64,000 nucleotides of DNA from Deinococcus puniceus (GTDB taxonomy: Bacteria > Deinococcota > Deinococci > Deinococcales > Deinococcaceae): positions 2,705,001-2,769,000 of the forward strand of contig NZ_CP011387.1 of the NCBI RefSeq assembly GCF_001644565.1. Direction: 5' to 3'. Positions 28,927 through 37,647 of the stretch are shown here, one piece after another. A program made the translations under genes and the position numbers. Position 1 is the first letter of the stretch; the number at the start of each line of letters is the position of its first letter. The notes below the pieces were generated by a model, which was not told the origin of the DNA, searched no databases, and worked only from the letters and a program-made list of their open reading frames with translations.

Positions 28927-30018
28927 TCAGCGCCCCCAGTTCTCCTCTGTTCCCACCCGCCGCAGCCACGCCGCGATGATGTCGGTACAGGCTTTCACGT
29001 CGCGGGCGTCTACCATCTCGGAGGGCGAGTGCATGTAGCGGTTGGGAATGCTGACCACCGCAGTGGGCACGCCCGCCCGCACCAACGTCAGGGTATCGGC
29101 GTCGGTGCCGCTGTAGCGTCCGGCGGCGCTGAGGGTGTAGGGAATGTGTTCCGCGCCCGCCGCGTCAATCAGGGCGCGGTTCAGGGCCGGGCTACTGAGG
29201 GGATTCACGCTCAGATTCGCGCCCGATCCGAACGGCACCACACCGTATTTCTTCTCGCTCACGCCGGGTTGCTTGGTTTCGTGGGTCACGTCTACGGCAA
29301 TGCCCGCCACCGGATTCAGCAGGTAGCCGCCCACCTGCGCCCCGAACGCACCGATTTCCTCCTGACTGGTTCCTACCGCCACCACACGGTGCTTCAGGTC
29401 ATGGCCCGCCACCGCCCGCAGCGCCTCCAGCACGATAAATGCGCCCACGCGGTTGTCGAGTGCGCGGCTCACGATCTTGTCTCCGATCATCATGGGCATC
29501 TGCTCGATCACGGCCACCGTGCCAATGGGAATGCGGGCCTTCACGGTGTCTTTGTCTAGGCCCACGTCGATCCAGAGGTCTTCCAGTTTGCTGGCCTTGG
29601 TGCGTTCCTCGGCCTCCATGACATGAATGGCTTTTTTGCCGATGACGCCCAGCAAGTCGCCGCCCGGCGCAAGCAGACGCACCCGTTGGCCCACCAGCAC
29701 TTGCGGATCCCAGCCGCCCACGCCCAGCACGCTCAGGAACCCTTCATCGCTGACATGGGACACGATCAGGCCGATTTCATCCAAGTGCCCCATCAGCGCA
29801 ATCGTGGGCGCACCTTCCGGCCCTACTTCGGCGTACACGTTGCCGAAATGGTCTTCGGAGACACGGGCAAAGGCGGCGGCCTCCTGCTTCCAGACATCGG
29901 CGGCGCGGCGCTCGGAGCCACTAGGGGCAGCCACAGACAGCAGCTTGAACAAAAATTCTAGGTTGATGATCGGGCCGGACTGCTGATCTGCGGACTGAGA
30001 ATCTGGGGCCTGTGTCAT
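28927..30018 (-). CDS. M42-family aminopeptidase
   Basis: This 363-residue protein has the M42 di-metal site: MGHLDEIGLIV (His and Asp), SRALDNRVGAF (bridging Asp), TSQEEIGAFGA (Glu pair), DVTHETKQPG (Asp) and NRYMHSPSEM (His). The LSVAAPSGSERRAADVW N-terminus is typical. These cytoplasmic tetrahedral aminopeptidases release N-terminal residues, including acylated ones in some deblocking enzymes. TAGACT lies 7 nt before ATG 30018. It is upstream of the racemase operon, in the same direction, across an R1 repeat. Confidence 0.88.
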   Translation of the reverse strand: MTQAPDSQSADQQSGPIINLEFLFKLLSVAAPSGSERRAADVWKQEAAAFARVSEDHFGNVYAEVGPEGAPTIALMGHLDEIGLIVSHVSDEGFLSVLGVGGWDPQVLVGQRVRLLAPGGDLLGVIGKKAIHVMEAEERTKASKLEDLWIDVGLDKDTVKARIPIGTVAVIEQMPMMIGDKIVSRALDNRVGAFIVLEALRAVAGHDLKHRVVAVGTSQEEIGAFGAQVGGYLLNPVAGIAVDVTHETKQPGVSEKKYGVVPFGSGANLSVNPLSSPALNRALIDAAGAEHIPYTLSAAGRYSGTDADTLTLVRAGVPTAVVSIPNRYMHSPSEMVDARDVKACTDIIAAWLRRVGTEENWGR

Positions 30019-30081
30019 ACAGATGAGTCTAAAGGGCGGGCCGATTCTTTTGTGCTCCATCTGGCCCGGTATTCTGGCCGG

Positions 30082-30477
30082 ATGAACGACGCCCCACTCC
30101 TCCCCACCGATCCCGACGTGCGCGTCAGCGTAGAAGTGCAGTATTTGGCCGCCCACAGCCAACCCGGACGCCACGCCTTCGCCTACGTCATCACCATCGA
30201 AAACCACTCCGATCAGACATGGCAACTGCTGACCCGCCACTGGCAAATTATGGACGCAGGCGGGCGAGAAACGGTGGTGGACGGTGACGGTGTGGTAGGC
30301 CAACAACCGCACCTCGCCCCCGGAGCCGTGTACGTCTACGATTCCTTCGTGACCGTGCAGGACACCCCCGGCATGATGCAGGGCCACTACGGATTGCGCG
30401 ACGCTTGGGGCGCGGCGGGCAAGGCCATCATTCCGCCGTTCGTGCTGGAAGTGCCGGGGACGCGGGTGCTGAATTAG
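30082..30477 (+). CDS. apaG: ApaG-domain protein
   Basis: This 131-residue protein matches ApaG: VRVSVEVQYLAAHSQPGRHA, FAYVITIENHSDQTWQLLTR, HWQIMDAGGRETVVDGDGVV and GVVGQQPHLAPGAVYVYDS. ApaG is a fibronectin-like fold linked to Ap4A and Co/Mg phenotypes; its biochemical role is unsettled. TATTCT (30070-30075) lies 6 nt before ATG 30082. It is divergent from the M42 gene and followed by a heptad repeat. Confidence 0.93.
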   Translation: MNDAPLLPTDPDVRVSVEVQYLAAHSQPGRHAFAYVITIENHSDQTWQLLTRHWQIMDAGGRETVVDGDGVVGQQPHLAPGAVYVYDSFVTVQDTPGMMQGHYGLRDAWGAAGKAIIPPFVLEVPGTRVLN

Positions 30478-30501
30478 GGGAGCTTCGTTTCCGGGTGCTT
30501 T

Positions 30502-30530
30502 GTCTAAGGGTCTAGGGTCTAAGGGTCTGA
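30502..30530 (+). repeat. TCTAAGGG heptad repeat
   Basis: GTCTAAGGG, TCTAGGG, TCTAAGGG and TCTGAGG units follow in tandem between apaG and the PIG-L deacetylase gene. Confidence 0.7.
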
Positions 30531-30551
30531 GGAAGGGCCAAGAGCGGCCCT

Positions 30552-31307
<756 letters not shown>

Positions 31308-31368
31308 GGCGTAAGGATAGGGCAGGCATGGACGGGAAGGAGAGAATGGCGTCGGCGTTCCTTGCCGA

Positions 31369-31848
31369 CTACCGAATGAACCGAATCGTCAGTGGATACC
31401 TATAAGCCCGCCCGCTGCTGACGCGCACCACCGCGACCAGCATCAGCACCAGCGGCAGCAAAAACAGCACCAGCATGATGGGCAAATAGAAGGCAAAAAA
31501 CCCGGCGAAGGCCCCAAAAAAGGCGAAGGCTCCAGCGTCGGGGCTGCCCACCGCCGCGCTGACTGCGCCGCCCACCAAGCCCACGCTAAACAAGCCGAAC
31601 GCCAGCACGGTGATGATGACGCCGTACAGCCACAAGCTCAGTTGGAAATTCAGGGCTTCCTTACCCTGACCGTCTAGGGCGCGGCTGCGGTCTCGGTACA
31701 CCAACCACGCCAGCAGCGGCCCCAGCAGATTACCGATGGTGGGGAGCAGCAGGCCCGCCAGCGGCGACAGGTGAATCAGGAGGGCGGGTGTGCGCTCCGG
31801 CTCGGGCAGCGTAGTGGGTGCAGAATAGGGCGAGGACGGCAGGCTCAT
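31369..31848 (-). CDS. DUF4870-like membrane protein
   Basis: This 159-residue protein has three hydrophobic segments: LSPLAGLLLPTIGNLLGPLLA, LWLYGVIITVLAFGLFSVGLV, and FYLPIMLVLFLLPLVLMLVAV. The phrase GKEALNFQLSLWLYG is the DUF4870 signature. Function unknown. It diverges from rnhA by 41 bp. Confidence 0.8.
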   Translation of the reverse strand: MSLPSSPYSAPTTLPEPERTPALLIHLSPLAGLLLPTIGNLLGPLLAWLVYRDRSRALDGQGKEALNFQLSLWLYGVIITVLAFGLFSVGLVGGAVSAAVGSPDAGAFAFFGAFAGFFAFYLPIMLVLFLLPLVLMLVAVVRVSSGRAYRYPLTIRFIR

Positions 31849-31889
31849 GCTTGACGTTACGCGGCGCGGGTGTCTACAGTTCCGGGGTT

Positions 31890-32450
31890 ATGACTAAATC
31901 AAGCGGCAAAGCGCCCTTCAAAAAATCCGCCGCGAAGAAGGCAGAGAGTGCGGCGCGTGACCGGATGCCGATCAAAGCAGGCATTCAACCCGCCGTACCC
32001 ATTGCGGGCGAGCAAATAGACCTGTTCAGCGACGGCGCGTGCGATACGCAGGCCGGACACGGCGGCTGGGCCTGCATCCTGCGTTTTGGCGAACGGGAAC
32101 TGGTACTCAGCGGCAATGAGGAGAACACCACCAACAACCGCATGGAGTTGCGCGGCCTGCTGGAAGGCCTCAAGAGCCTGAAGCGCCCCTGCCAAGTGCG
32201 CGTGATTACCGACAGCCAGTACCTCCGCAAAGCCTTCACCGACGGCTGGATTCTGAACTGGCAGCGCAACGGCTGGAAAACGGCCAGCAAAGAACCCGTG
32301 AAAAATCAGGAGTTGTGGGAAGAATTGATAGAGCAGGCCAAAATCCACGCGCTGACTTTTATTTGGGTCAAGGGTCACGCCGGGCATGGCGAGAACGAGC
32401 GGGTAGACGTTCTGGCCGTGCAGGAACGCAAGAAGTTGCGGGCAGGGTGA
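31890..32450 (+). CDS. rnhA: Ribonuclease HI
   Basis: This 186-residue protein has a Lys-rich N-terminal extension (1-40) before the RNase H fold. The four catalytic acids are in DLFSDGACD (Asp48), NRMELRGLLEGL (Glu86), VITDSQYL (Asp108) and NERVDVLA (Asp173). It cleaves RNA in RNA-DNA hybrids. The extension is basic and could help bind nucleic acid, as hybrid-binding domains do in other RNases H. TACAGT lies 9 nt before ATG 31890. Confidence 0.93.
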   Translation: MTKSSGKAPFKKSAAKKAESAARDRMPIKAGIQPAVPIAGEQIDLFSDGACDTQAGHGGWACILRFGERELVLSGNEENTTNNRMELRGLLEGLKSLKRPCQVRVITDSQYLRKAFTDGWILNWQRNGWKTASKEPVKNQELWEELIEQAKIHALTFIWVKGHAGHGENERVDVLAVQERKKLRAG

Positions 32451-32470
32451 GGCTGAGCAATCCTTAGAAT

Positions 32471-32911
32471 TCAGCCGCCCCTGCCGATGGTGCAGCGGAA
32501 ACGCGGCCCGCCCCATACTGAGGGCATAGGGATGACATCAAATCCACTTTGGCGATAAAACTCTACAGCTTGTTCGTCGGTGTCCGCGCTTAAGGTCATC
32601 CCTCCGAGGTGCGCCCGAATGCCGTGCAGCAAGGCGCGCCCGTAGCCTTGCCCTCTACACTGTGCCGCTGTCCCGATATGCAGCACCTCTGCCGCGTTTT
32701 CGCTGACCTGAATGCCCGCTGCGCTGACCGGTTGCCCGCGCACGTACCAAGCGAAGACGAGCCGGGTTGGATCATTTGCGTAGGCCGTCAACGCGGCAGC
32801 CACCCGCTGTGGGTCAGGGAACATAGCGAGCCTCAGCAGGCCCTCTAACTCTGGCGTAAGTGTGAGATCGGAGAGAAGCACAGCCGAGTTTAGGCGGCTC
32901 CGTGTTCCCAC
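32471..32911 (-). CDS. GNAT-family N-acetyltransferase
   Basis: This 146-residue protein has the core GNAT motifs VLHIGTAAQCRGQGYGRALL (acetyl-CoA loop) and EFYRQSGFDVIPM. The start GTG at 32911 gives MGTRSRLNSAV; an alternative MFPDPQ start would truncate the fold. The substrate is unknown. Convergent with rnhA. Confidence 0.78.
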   Translation of the reverse strand: MGTRSRLNSAVLLSDLTLTPELEGLLRLAMFPDPQRVAAALTAYANDPTRLVFAWYVRGQPVSAAGIQVSENAAEVLHIGTAAQCRGQGYGRALLHGIRAHLGGMTLSADTDEQAVEFYRQSGFDVIPMPSVWGGPRFRCTIGRGG

Positions 32912-32961
32912 AAGCCATCCGGCCTATCCCATATTCCCTCGCCCAGCCGTAGCCTAAGCGT

Positions 32962-34347
32962 ATGCCCCCCGCCTCCCCCGTTTCGCCCGCGCCCCTAGAC
33001 CCGAACGGCGGCTGGCGCACCTTCCTCTGGCTGTGGAGTTCTCAAGCTCTCAGTGTGCTGGGCAGCGGCCTCAGCGGGTTTGCCTTCAATATCTACCTGA
33101 CCCAGACCCGCTTTCCGCTGGAATCTCAAAAGCCGGAACTGGCGGCGGCGCTGTCGCTCACGGCATTGGGCTGGGCACTGGCCGCCATCGTGGGTGCGCC
33201 GCTGGCCGGGGCGTTGGCAGACCGCCTAGATCGCCGCCGCATGATGCTCACCTGTGACCTGCTGAACGCCCTGCTGTCGGCGGGCGCGGTGGCGTTGGTG
33301 CTGTCCAGTAGCCCTCCCATCTGGCTGTTCGTCCTGTTCACGGCGGCGCTGGGCTTGGTGGGCACTTTTCACGGCTCGGCCTTCGATACCAGCTATTCCA
33401 GTCTGGTCAGCCGGGAACGCCTGCCGCGTGCCAACGGCATGATGCAGACCCTCTGGAGCCTGTCGGGCCTGCTGAGTCCGGCGCTGGCGGCGCTGCTGAT
33501 CGGGCTGCCCGCACTGGCCCGGTCTGGAAACGGGCCGAACTGGTTGGCTGGCCTGCAAGACGGCGTACCGCTGGCCTTTGCCCTAGACGGCCTGTCTTTT
33601 GCGGTGGCCGCGTTGGTGGTCTGGCGGCTCCGGATTCCTAGCCCGGTGCGGGTCGACCTTGCCGAAGGGGCCGCCAACAAACCCAGTCTGTGGGCCGATA
33701 TGCGCGTGGGATGGACATTTATTCTGGCCCGCCGCCCGCTGCTGCACCTGCTGCTGACGTTCGCCTCGGTGAACCTGCTGACCAGTGGCGTGGGCGTCTT
33801 GCATCCGCTGTTGGTCAAATTCACGCTGGCCCCTGACCTCGCCGCACGCGGCCTGACCGTAGAAACCGGACTGGCGACGCTCTGGACAGCCATGAGTGCG
33901 GGCGGTCTGGCGGGCGGCCTCCTCATCAGCGCGTGGGGCGGCCTGAAATGGCGGCGGGTGCTGGGCGTACTGGTGCCGATGGTACTGGCAGGCGCGGCGC
34001 AGGCGCTCAGTGGCATTGCCGGAACGGTGGTCTTCACGGCGGCGGCCATCGCTTTTTTCGGCATCATGACCCCGATCATGAACGCCCATTCTCAGAGCAT
34101 CTGGCAAGCCCAAGTGCCCAGCGAATTGCAGGGCCGCGTGTTCAGCGTGCGGCGACTGATCGCGCAATTTACCGTGCCCGTCGGGACAGCCATTTCTGGA
34201 GTGCTGGCAGCCCGGTACGCTCCGGGCAGCGTGTTGCTGTGGGCGGGCCTAGCTATGACGGCGGTATCGGCACTGCAACTGCTGAACCCGGTCATGCGCC
34301 GCGTCGAAGACCCCCTTGGGGCTTCTGGCTCTGCGGTCAGGGTGTGA
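32962..34347 (+). CDS. MFS transporter (paralogue 1)
   Basis: This 461-residue protein has about twelve hydrophobic segments and the MFS loop-2 motif GALADRLDRRRMML near residue 85. It matches the drug/antibiotic-exporter type (DUF-like MFS_3) and is clearly related to the next gene, with GGWRTFLWLWSSQALSVLGS against NGWRTFLALWASQSVSRFGS. Substrate unknown; efflux is inferred. TAGCCT (32950-32955) lies 6 nt before the ATG. Confidence 0.87.
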   Translation: MPPASPVSPAPLDPNGGWRTFLWLWSSQALSVLGSGLSGFAFNIYLTQTRFPLESQKPELAAALSLTALGWALAAIVGAPLAGALADRLDRRRMMLTCDLLNALLSAGAVALVLSSSPPIWLFVLFTAALGLVGTFHGSAFDTSYSSLVSRERLPRANGMMQTLWSLSGLLSPALAALLIGLPALARSGNGPNWLAGLQDGVPLAFALDGLSFAVAALVVWRLRIPSPVRVDLAEGAANKPSLWADMRVGWTFILARRPLLHLLLTFASVNLLTSGVGVLHPLLVKFTLAPDLAARGLTVETGLATLWTAMSAGGLAGGLLISAWGGLKWRRVLGVLVPMVLAGAAQALSGIAGTVVFTAAAIAFFGIMTPIMNAHSQSIWQAQVPSELQGRVFSVRRLIAQFTVPVGTAISGVLAARYAPGSVLLWAGLAMTAVSALQLLNPVMRRVEDPLGASGSAVRV

Positions 34348-34504
34348 TGAAACAGCAGCATTGCCGGGCCGCCGCCAGACCGGGCGCTACCCCCTCATAA
34401 ATGAAGGCCCTCTGGCACGGACTTTTTCAACTGTTTTGAACCGGACAGCCGTGCAGACGAACCTGCACACAAGGTCACAGTACCCGCACTAAAGTGGCAG
34501 GTAC

Positions 34505-35878
34505 ATGGCAACTCAATCTTCCCCCGGCGTGCCTCCCAACGGCTGGCGGACATTCTTGGCGCTGTGGGCCTCGCAGTCGGTCAGCCGATTCGGGAGCGCC
34601 CTGTCTTGGTTCGCGCTGACCATCTATATGGCCCAGACCCTCTATCCGGCCCCTGACCAGAAGGCCGAGTTTGCGCTGGCTACAGGCGCATTGGCAATTG
34701 CTGCCACGCTGCTGGCGGTGCTGGTGGCCCCCATCGCCGGAAGCTTGGCAGACCGCACGGATCGCAAATGCCTGATGGCCGTCTGCGACACCCTCAGCGG
34801 CCTGCTGACGCTGGGCATGGCGGCCCTGATGCTGTTCACGACTGCGCCGTTCTGGGTGCTGCTGCTGTTCGTGATCGCCACGCAGTCGCTCGATATTTTG
34901 CATGAGGCGGCAATGGACGCCAGCCTCGCCATGATCGTGCCCGACGAACACCTGACACGGGCCAACGGACTGCTGAACACCACCCGCCAAATCAGCGGGC
35001 TGCTGGGGCCAGCTACCGCCGCGCTCCTGATCGGCGTGCCCTTGATGCTGAGTCAGAACGGCACGGGCGGCTGGTTGGCCACTCTGCGAGACGGCGTGCC
35101 GTTTGCGCTGGCGGTAGACGGCCTGAGCTATCTGCTGGCCGCCGCTTTCCTGACGCGCCTGAACATTCCCAGCCCGCCGCCCGCCGAGAGTGCCGGAAGT
35201 GCCGTCGCCAACGTGAAGGCCGATACCCGCCTTGGCTGGACATACCTGCTGCGCCGTCCGCCGCTGCTGCAACTGCTGCTGATCGGGGCCGCCGTGAACT
35301 TTGCCGCCAGCGCCATTCCGGTGTATCAGACCCTCCTGACGCGCTACACGCTGGAAGACGACTGGACGACACGCGGTCTGGGCTTCGCGGCGGCGTTGGC
35401 CATCATTACCACGATTACTAGTGCGGGCATGGTGCTGGGCGGCGTGGTCATCAGCGCGTGGGGCGGCCTGAAACACAACCGCGTGTTGGGCATTCTGGTG
35501 CCCAGCCTTGTCATCGGCATAGGCATCATCGGCATGGGCCTCAGCCGCAGCTTGCCCCTTACGGCGGCGCTCTTCGGCCTCACAGTCTTTTCTATGCCCT
35601 TTGCGATGGCCCACAGCGGCGGCATCTGGCAGGCTCAAGTGCCCCGCGAAATGCAGGGCCGCGTGTTCGCCGTGCGCCGCGTGATCTCGCGCTTTACCGT
35701 GCCGCTGGGCATGGCGTTGGTGTCGGCCCTCGCCACAAGGTTTCCCCCTGGCCCGGTCATCGTGGGCATGGGCGTGCTGGTCGTGGTGGTGGCCGCCGTG
35801 CAACTGCTGAATCCCAGCGTGCGCCGCGTGGATGACCGCGAGTATCTGGACGGCTTGGCGGCGGCGAAGGGCGGGTAG
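34505..35878 (+). CDS. MFS transporter (paralogue 2)
   Basis: This 457-residue protein has the same topology as the preceding gene, with SLADRTDRKCLMAVCD in loop 2 and conserved blocks VISAWGGLKHNRVLGILVP and QAQVPREMQGRVFAVRR. The two genes are tandem duplicates, separated by 157 bp. It is followed by a strong terminator and an R1 repeat. TAAAGT lies 9 nt before ATG 34505. Confidence 0.87.
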   Translation: MATQSSPGVPPNGWRTFLALWASQSVSRFGSALSWFALTIYMAQTLYPAPDQKAEFALATGALAIAATLLAVLVAPIAGSLADRTDRKCLMAVCDTLSGLLTLGMAALMLFTTAPFWVLLLFVIATQSLDILHEAAMDASLAMIVPDEHLTRANGLLNTTRQISGLLGPATAALLIGVPLMLSQNGTGGWLATLRDGVPFALAVDGLSYLLAAAFLTRLNIPSPPPAESAGSAVANVKADTRLGWTYLLRRPPLLQLLLIGAAVNFAASAIPVYQTLLTRYTLEDDWTTRGLGFAAALAIITTITSAGMVLGGVVISAWGGLKHNRVLGILVPSLVIGIGIIGMGLSRSLPLTAALFGLTVFSMPFAMAHSGGIWQAQVPREMQGRVFAVRRVISRFTVPLGMALVSALATRFPPGPVIVGMGVLVVVVAAVQLLNPSVRRVDDREYLDGLAAAKGG

Positions 35879-35902
35879 AGATTTGGGTTGTAGGAAGTAG
35901 AA

Positions 35903-35943
35903 AAAGCGGGAAGCCCAGATTCAATCTCAGGGCTTCCCGCTTT
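35903..35943 (+). terminator. Terminator after second MFS gene
   Basis: AAAGCGGGAAGCCC (35903-35916) pairs perfectly with GGGCTTCCCGCTTT (35930-35943). A TTGTAGGAAGTAGAAA tag precedes it. Confidence 0.9.
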
Positions 35944-35981
35944 GGTTGGTATTGAATCTTATTCAGCTTGAGTGGGAAGGT

Positions 35982-36083
35982 AAACCCCCCTGTTGCTGGC
36001 GCAACGCCCCCCCTTAGAGGTGGGGGCTAAAAGCTGTTGCGCTCCCCTCGAGGGGGGCTGGCTGCGAAGCAGACTGGGGGGTT
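35982..36083 (+). repeat. Structured intergenic repeat (family R1), copy 7
   Basis: AAACCCCCCTGTTGCTGGCG to GCAGACTGGGGGGTTC, a full-length copy with the TGTTGCTGGCGCAAC hairpin. It lies between the MFS terminator and the minus-strand SDR 3' end. Confidence 0.85.
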
Positions 36084-36119
36084 CGTCCGGAATCGTCAGC
36101 TCTGAGCCGTTCGCCCTTC

Positions 36120-36142
36120 CTTAGACCCTAGACCTTTAGACC
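36120..36142 (-). repeat. CTTAGACCC heptad repeat
   Basis: CTTAGACCC, TAGACC and TTTAGACC units directly precede the SDR stop. Reverse complement orientation of the arrays elsewhere. Confidence 0.65.
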
Positions 36143-36149
36143 TGCCCCC

Positions 36150-36896
36150 TCACTCCCGGTTGATCTGGCCGTACATAAACTCGTACTTCCCCGTCGCCTC
36201 GGCCAAGCGCAGCGGCTTCACTCGCTCTACCAGCACTTCTCCGCCGTTGGGCAACTGGCCCAGCAGCGACATGGTTTCGTCTATGAATTCTTGCAGCGGC
36301 ATGGCGTGAGGGTCATTGGCCTGATGCGCTCCCATCAGTTCCGTTTGCACGTAGGGCGGCACCAGTTCAAACACTTCTACAGCCGTGCCGCGCAGTTGGT
36401 GGCGCAGCGATTCGGTGTAGGAATGGATCGCTGCTTTGGTGGCGCTGTAGGTGGGCGTCAGGGCCATTGGCACGAAAGCCAGCCCCGAAGACACGGTCAT
36501 GATGGCGGCGGTGGGCTGGGCCAGCAGGTGCGGCAACAGCGCCGCCGTGAGCCGGATTGGGCCAAGCAGGTTGGTGGCGACAGTGGCTTCGGCAGAGTCC
36601 AGATTGCCGCTCTGAATTTCTTCTGTCTGCATGATTCCGGCGTTGTGAATGACCACGTTCAGGGCCGGAAAGTCGGCGGTGAGGCGGGCGGCCACTGTGC
36701 GAATGTCTTCGGCGTCGGCAATATCGAGCACAACTGATCTCATGCCCGGATTGGCCGCGACGGTTTCATCTAGTACCGCTTGGCGGCGGCCCGCGATGAT
36801 GATCTGGTTGCCCGCCGCATGAGAAGCTTCGGCCAGAGCGCGGCCAATGCCCGATCCGCCGCCCGTAATCAAGATGGTATTACCGGTATAGTTCAT
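36150..36896 (-). CDS. SDR (DltE-like) divergent from an HxlR regulator
   Basis: This 248-residue classical SDR has ILITGGGSGIGRALAEA, the catalytic YSATKAAIHSY, HNAGIMQTE and NAG-type Asn in the NNAG-like site. The product is probably a soluble NAD(P)-dependent oxidoreductase related to DltE-type proteins. AAGGAG 7 nt before ATG 36896 sets the start. It is divergent from the HxlR gene 91 bp away, a common regulator-target pair. Confidence 0.87.
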   Translation of the reverse strand: MNYTGNTILITGGGSGIGRALAEASHAAGNQIIIAGRRQAVLDETVAANPGMRSVVLDIADAEDIRTVAARLTADFPALNVVIHNAGIMQTEEIQSGNLDSAEATVATNLLGPIRLTAALLPHLLAQPTAAIMTVSSGLAFVPMALTPTYSATKAAIHSYTESLRHQLRGTAVEVFELVPPYVQTELMGAHQANDPHAMPLQEFIDETMSLLGQLPNGGEVLVERVKPLRLAEATGKYEFMYGQINRE

Positions 36897-36987
36897 GGCG
36901 TTTCTCCTTGCCATGCATCGTAGACTCTACACGTACCAACGGGAAGAAGGCACCGTAAAGTTCTATACTTACCCAAAGGAGAGTAAC

Positions 36988-37425
36988 GTGCTAGACGATC
37001 AGAAAAGGATTAGCGCAACCTTAATGCCTATACGAGACGCTTCAGAACACACCCAACAGGAAGACCCCGAACTTGACGCCCTCGTGCGCGAGATTATTGG
37101 CCGGGTGGCCGACAAATGGACGATGTTGGCCTTAGAGACCCTGACCGAGCACGGCCCGCTACGTTTTACCCGGCTCGGAGAACTGATCGGCGGCGTGAGC
37201 CAGAAAATGCTCACCAAAACCGTCCGCCAGATGGAGGCCGATGGCTTGGTTACGCGCACCGTCTTTCCAGTGATTCCGCCCAAAGTGGAGTATCAGTTGA
37301 CTGAACTCGGCCTTAGCCTCAGCGAAGCGTTTTGCGGCGTGTGGATTTGGGCCGAACAGCACCGGGGCACGATTGAGGAAGCCCGCCGAGCTTTTCAGGA
37401 GCGGCGGGAGGGGACGGAGGAATAG
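36988..37425 (+). CDS. HxlR-family transcriptional regulator
   Basis: This 145-residue winged helix-turn-helix protein has RVADKWTMLALETLTEHGP, FTRLGELIGGVSQKMLTKTV and ADGLVTRTVFPVIPPKVEY, the MarR-like HxlR signature. It should repress or activate the divergent SDR gene. GTG 36988 follows AAGGAG with good spacing; ATG 37024 is an alternative. A TATACT hexamer at 36964-36969 suits a promoter. HxlR regulators often sense quinones or aldehydes, but no sensing cysteine is evident here. Confidence 0.88.
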   Translation: MLDDQKRISATLMPIRDASEHTQQEDPELDALVREIIGRVADKWTMLALETLTEHGPLRFTRLGELIGGVSQKMLTKTVRQMEADGLVTRTVFPVIPPKVEYQLTELGLSLSEAFCGVWIWAEQHRGTIEEARRAFQERREGTEE

Positions 37426-37443
37426 GGATAATTCTGGGTGGTT

Positions 37444-37623
37444 GGTCTAAGGTGCTGGGGCGGGTTCGTCTTCCCGGTGGCCCCCTCACCCCGTTGCTTC
37501 GCAACGCCCCTCTCCCACAAGGGGCGAGGGCTAAAAGCAAGAGCAGAGGCCCATGTTTAGCTCCTCACCCTTGAGGGGGTGAGTGAGCGCCAGCGATTGC
37601 CCTTCCTCAGACCCTTAGACGCC
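37444..37623 (+). repeat. Composite intergenic repeat: GTTGC/GCAAC block and heptad arms
   Basis: GGTCTAAGG (37444-37452) and CTCAGACCCTTAGACGCCC (37606-37624) are facing heptad units. Between them are CCGTTGCTTCGCAACG, CTCCCACAAGGGGCGAG and TTTAGCTCCTCACCCTTGAGGGGG, then GTGAGCGCCAGCGATTGCCC. The second half matches 4719-4820. Confidence 0.65.
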
Positions 37624-37647
37624 CTCTCACCCCATTCCGAACCGCGC

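Noticed and set aside
34475..35803. 442-codon minus-strand frame across the second MFS gene
   Set aside because: It is His/Gln/Arg/Gly-rich with low complexity, while the + strand shows clear MFS motifs. It is a shadow.
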